Assembly: GCA_910584265.1 (NCBI GenBank)
Contig: CAJTZE010000007.1
Location: 21,105-85,104 of the forward strand
DNA: 64,000 bases
Reading direction: 5' to 3'
From: an uncultured Dorea sp.
GTDB taxonomy: Bacteria; Bacillota; Clostridia; Lachnospirales; Lachnospiraceae
The position numbers and the translations under genes are program-made. The notes beneath the pieces are model-generated. The model saw only the letters and a program-made list of their open reading frames with translations. It searched no databases and was not told the DNA's origin. Numbering within the stretch: position 1 is the first letter of the stretch; each line of letters starts with the position of its first letter. Of this stretch, positions 63,854-64,000 are shown piece by piece.

Positions 63854-64000
63854 TTACTCTATCCCCGGCTCAAAATTCATCCAGAGCACTTCCTTCTTCC
63901 TGTTCCCCGACTGCGTACAGCGCATCCTTTCTTCCCTGTGCCAGTTCCCCAGCCGGTCAGCATACAGGGGATTATCATACCCGCTTATCAGCACCGGGCC
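63854..64000 (-). CDS. C-terminal fragment of a DNA adenine methylase (5' part beyond window)
   Basis: The minus strand is open from 64000 to TAA at 63854, reading GPVLISGYDNPLYADRLGNW and then NRKKEVLWMNFEPGIE. The LISGY(D/E)NxLY...L.NW and EVLWMN(F/Y) pair is the C-terminal signature of phage DNA adenine (N6) methylases. Most of the protein, including the catalytic DPPY, lies outside the window. Confidence 0.85.
   Translation of the reverse strand, partial: GPVLISGYDNPLYADRLGNWHREERMRCTQSGNRKKEVLWMNFEPGIE

Larger units (their letters stand above)
41464..64000 (-). mobile_element. Siphovirus-type prophage inserted in cotJC (right end beyond window)
   Basis: From the cotJC break to the window end, the genes form a complete late phage region on the minus strand: lysis, tail, head, packaging, then early genes. 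HK97-like portal, protease and capsid, a long tape measure and Dit/Tal point to a long non-contractile tail. The left junction lies within about 41445-41495. No integrase, repressor or replication initiator is in the window, so the element must continue past 64000. It is probably over 35 kb, judged from the missing modules. The structural genes look intact, although two accessory genes are frameshifted. Confidence 0.95.

Noticed and set aside
1..64000. tRNA, rRNA or CRISPR arrays
   Set aside because: No cloverleaf ends, rRNA motifs or repeat-spacer pattern seen on reading both strands; subtle RNAs could be missed without a covariance search.

Overview
The window is a low-to-moderate GC, spore-forming Firmicute chromosome. 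It is most likely Lachnospiraceae (Clostridia). The evidence is the SCIFF peptide with its radical-SAM maturase, a fused SecDF, the sporulation genes spoVT, spoIIGA, sigE, sigG and cotJ, and a dcw cluster that runs directly into spoIIG. Nearly all genes are on the minus strand.

Layout. 1-6.3 kb: recJ (cut by the left edge), secDF, the SCIFF maturase scfB, the 47-aa SCIFF precursor scfA and a TIGR04086-type membrane protein. 6.3-10 kb: spoVT, then an unusual GpsA-like dehydrogenase divergent from a LacI-type regulator with shared TTGATTAATCAA-like sites, and a HAD phosphatase. 10-13.3 kb: a Trp-specific T-box leader driving a TrpB2-type enzyme and a YqeY protein, then a divergent pair (Xre regulator and unknown protein). 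13.3-21.6 kb: prsA-mfd-pth, small genes, and three decayed genes (LysR, Rpn-type nuclease, hexapeptide acetyltransferase). 21.6-25.9 kb: sigG, a beta-CASP nuclease, sigE and spoIIGA behind a Spo0A-type promoter. 25.9-37.9 kb: the division/wall cluster, transcribed mraZ-rsmH-ftsL-pbp-pbp-mraY-murD-ftsW-ftsQ-ftsZ, starting from a promoter overlaid by seven MraZ-box repeats. 38-40.6 kb: a small membrane protein, DegV and a second SEDS protein.

At 40.7 kb the cotJ spore coat operon begins on the plus strand. cotJA and cotJB are intact, but cotJC stops after 32 codons because a siphovirus-type prophage starts there. The prophage fills the rest of the window (about 41.46-64 kb) and runs off the right edge. 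From the attachment end inward it carries endolysin, holin and accessory proteins, tail fibre, Tal, Dit, tape measure, a frameshifted G/GT chaperone pair, major tail, connectors, capsid, ClpP-like protease, portal, terminase, HNH nuclease, small peptides, a likely late regulator, and an early region ending in a DNA adenine methylase fragment. HicAB and a DUF6774-like gene sit on the opposite strand as probable morons.

The most interesting feature is the prophage inside cotJC. It resembles skin-type sporulation-gene interruptions, where excision in the mother cell rebuilds the gene. The right junction and the recombinase lie outside the window, so excision is inference. Other points of note are a repeated hairpin/mini-ORF leader in front of three phage genes, a G9 tract at the start of the phage regulator, and a perfect-consensus promoter driving a 38-aa hydrophobic peptide. 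No tRNA, rRNA or CRISPR array was seen.
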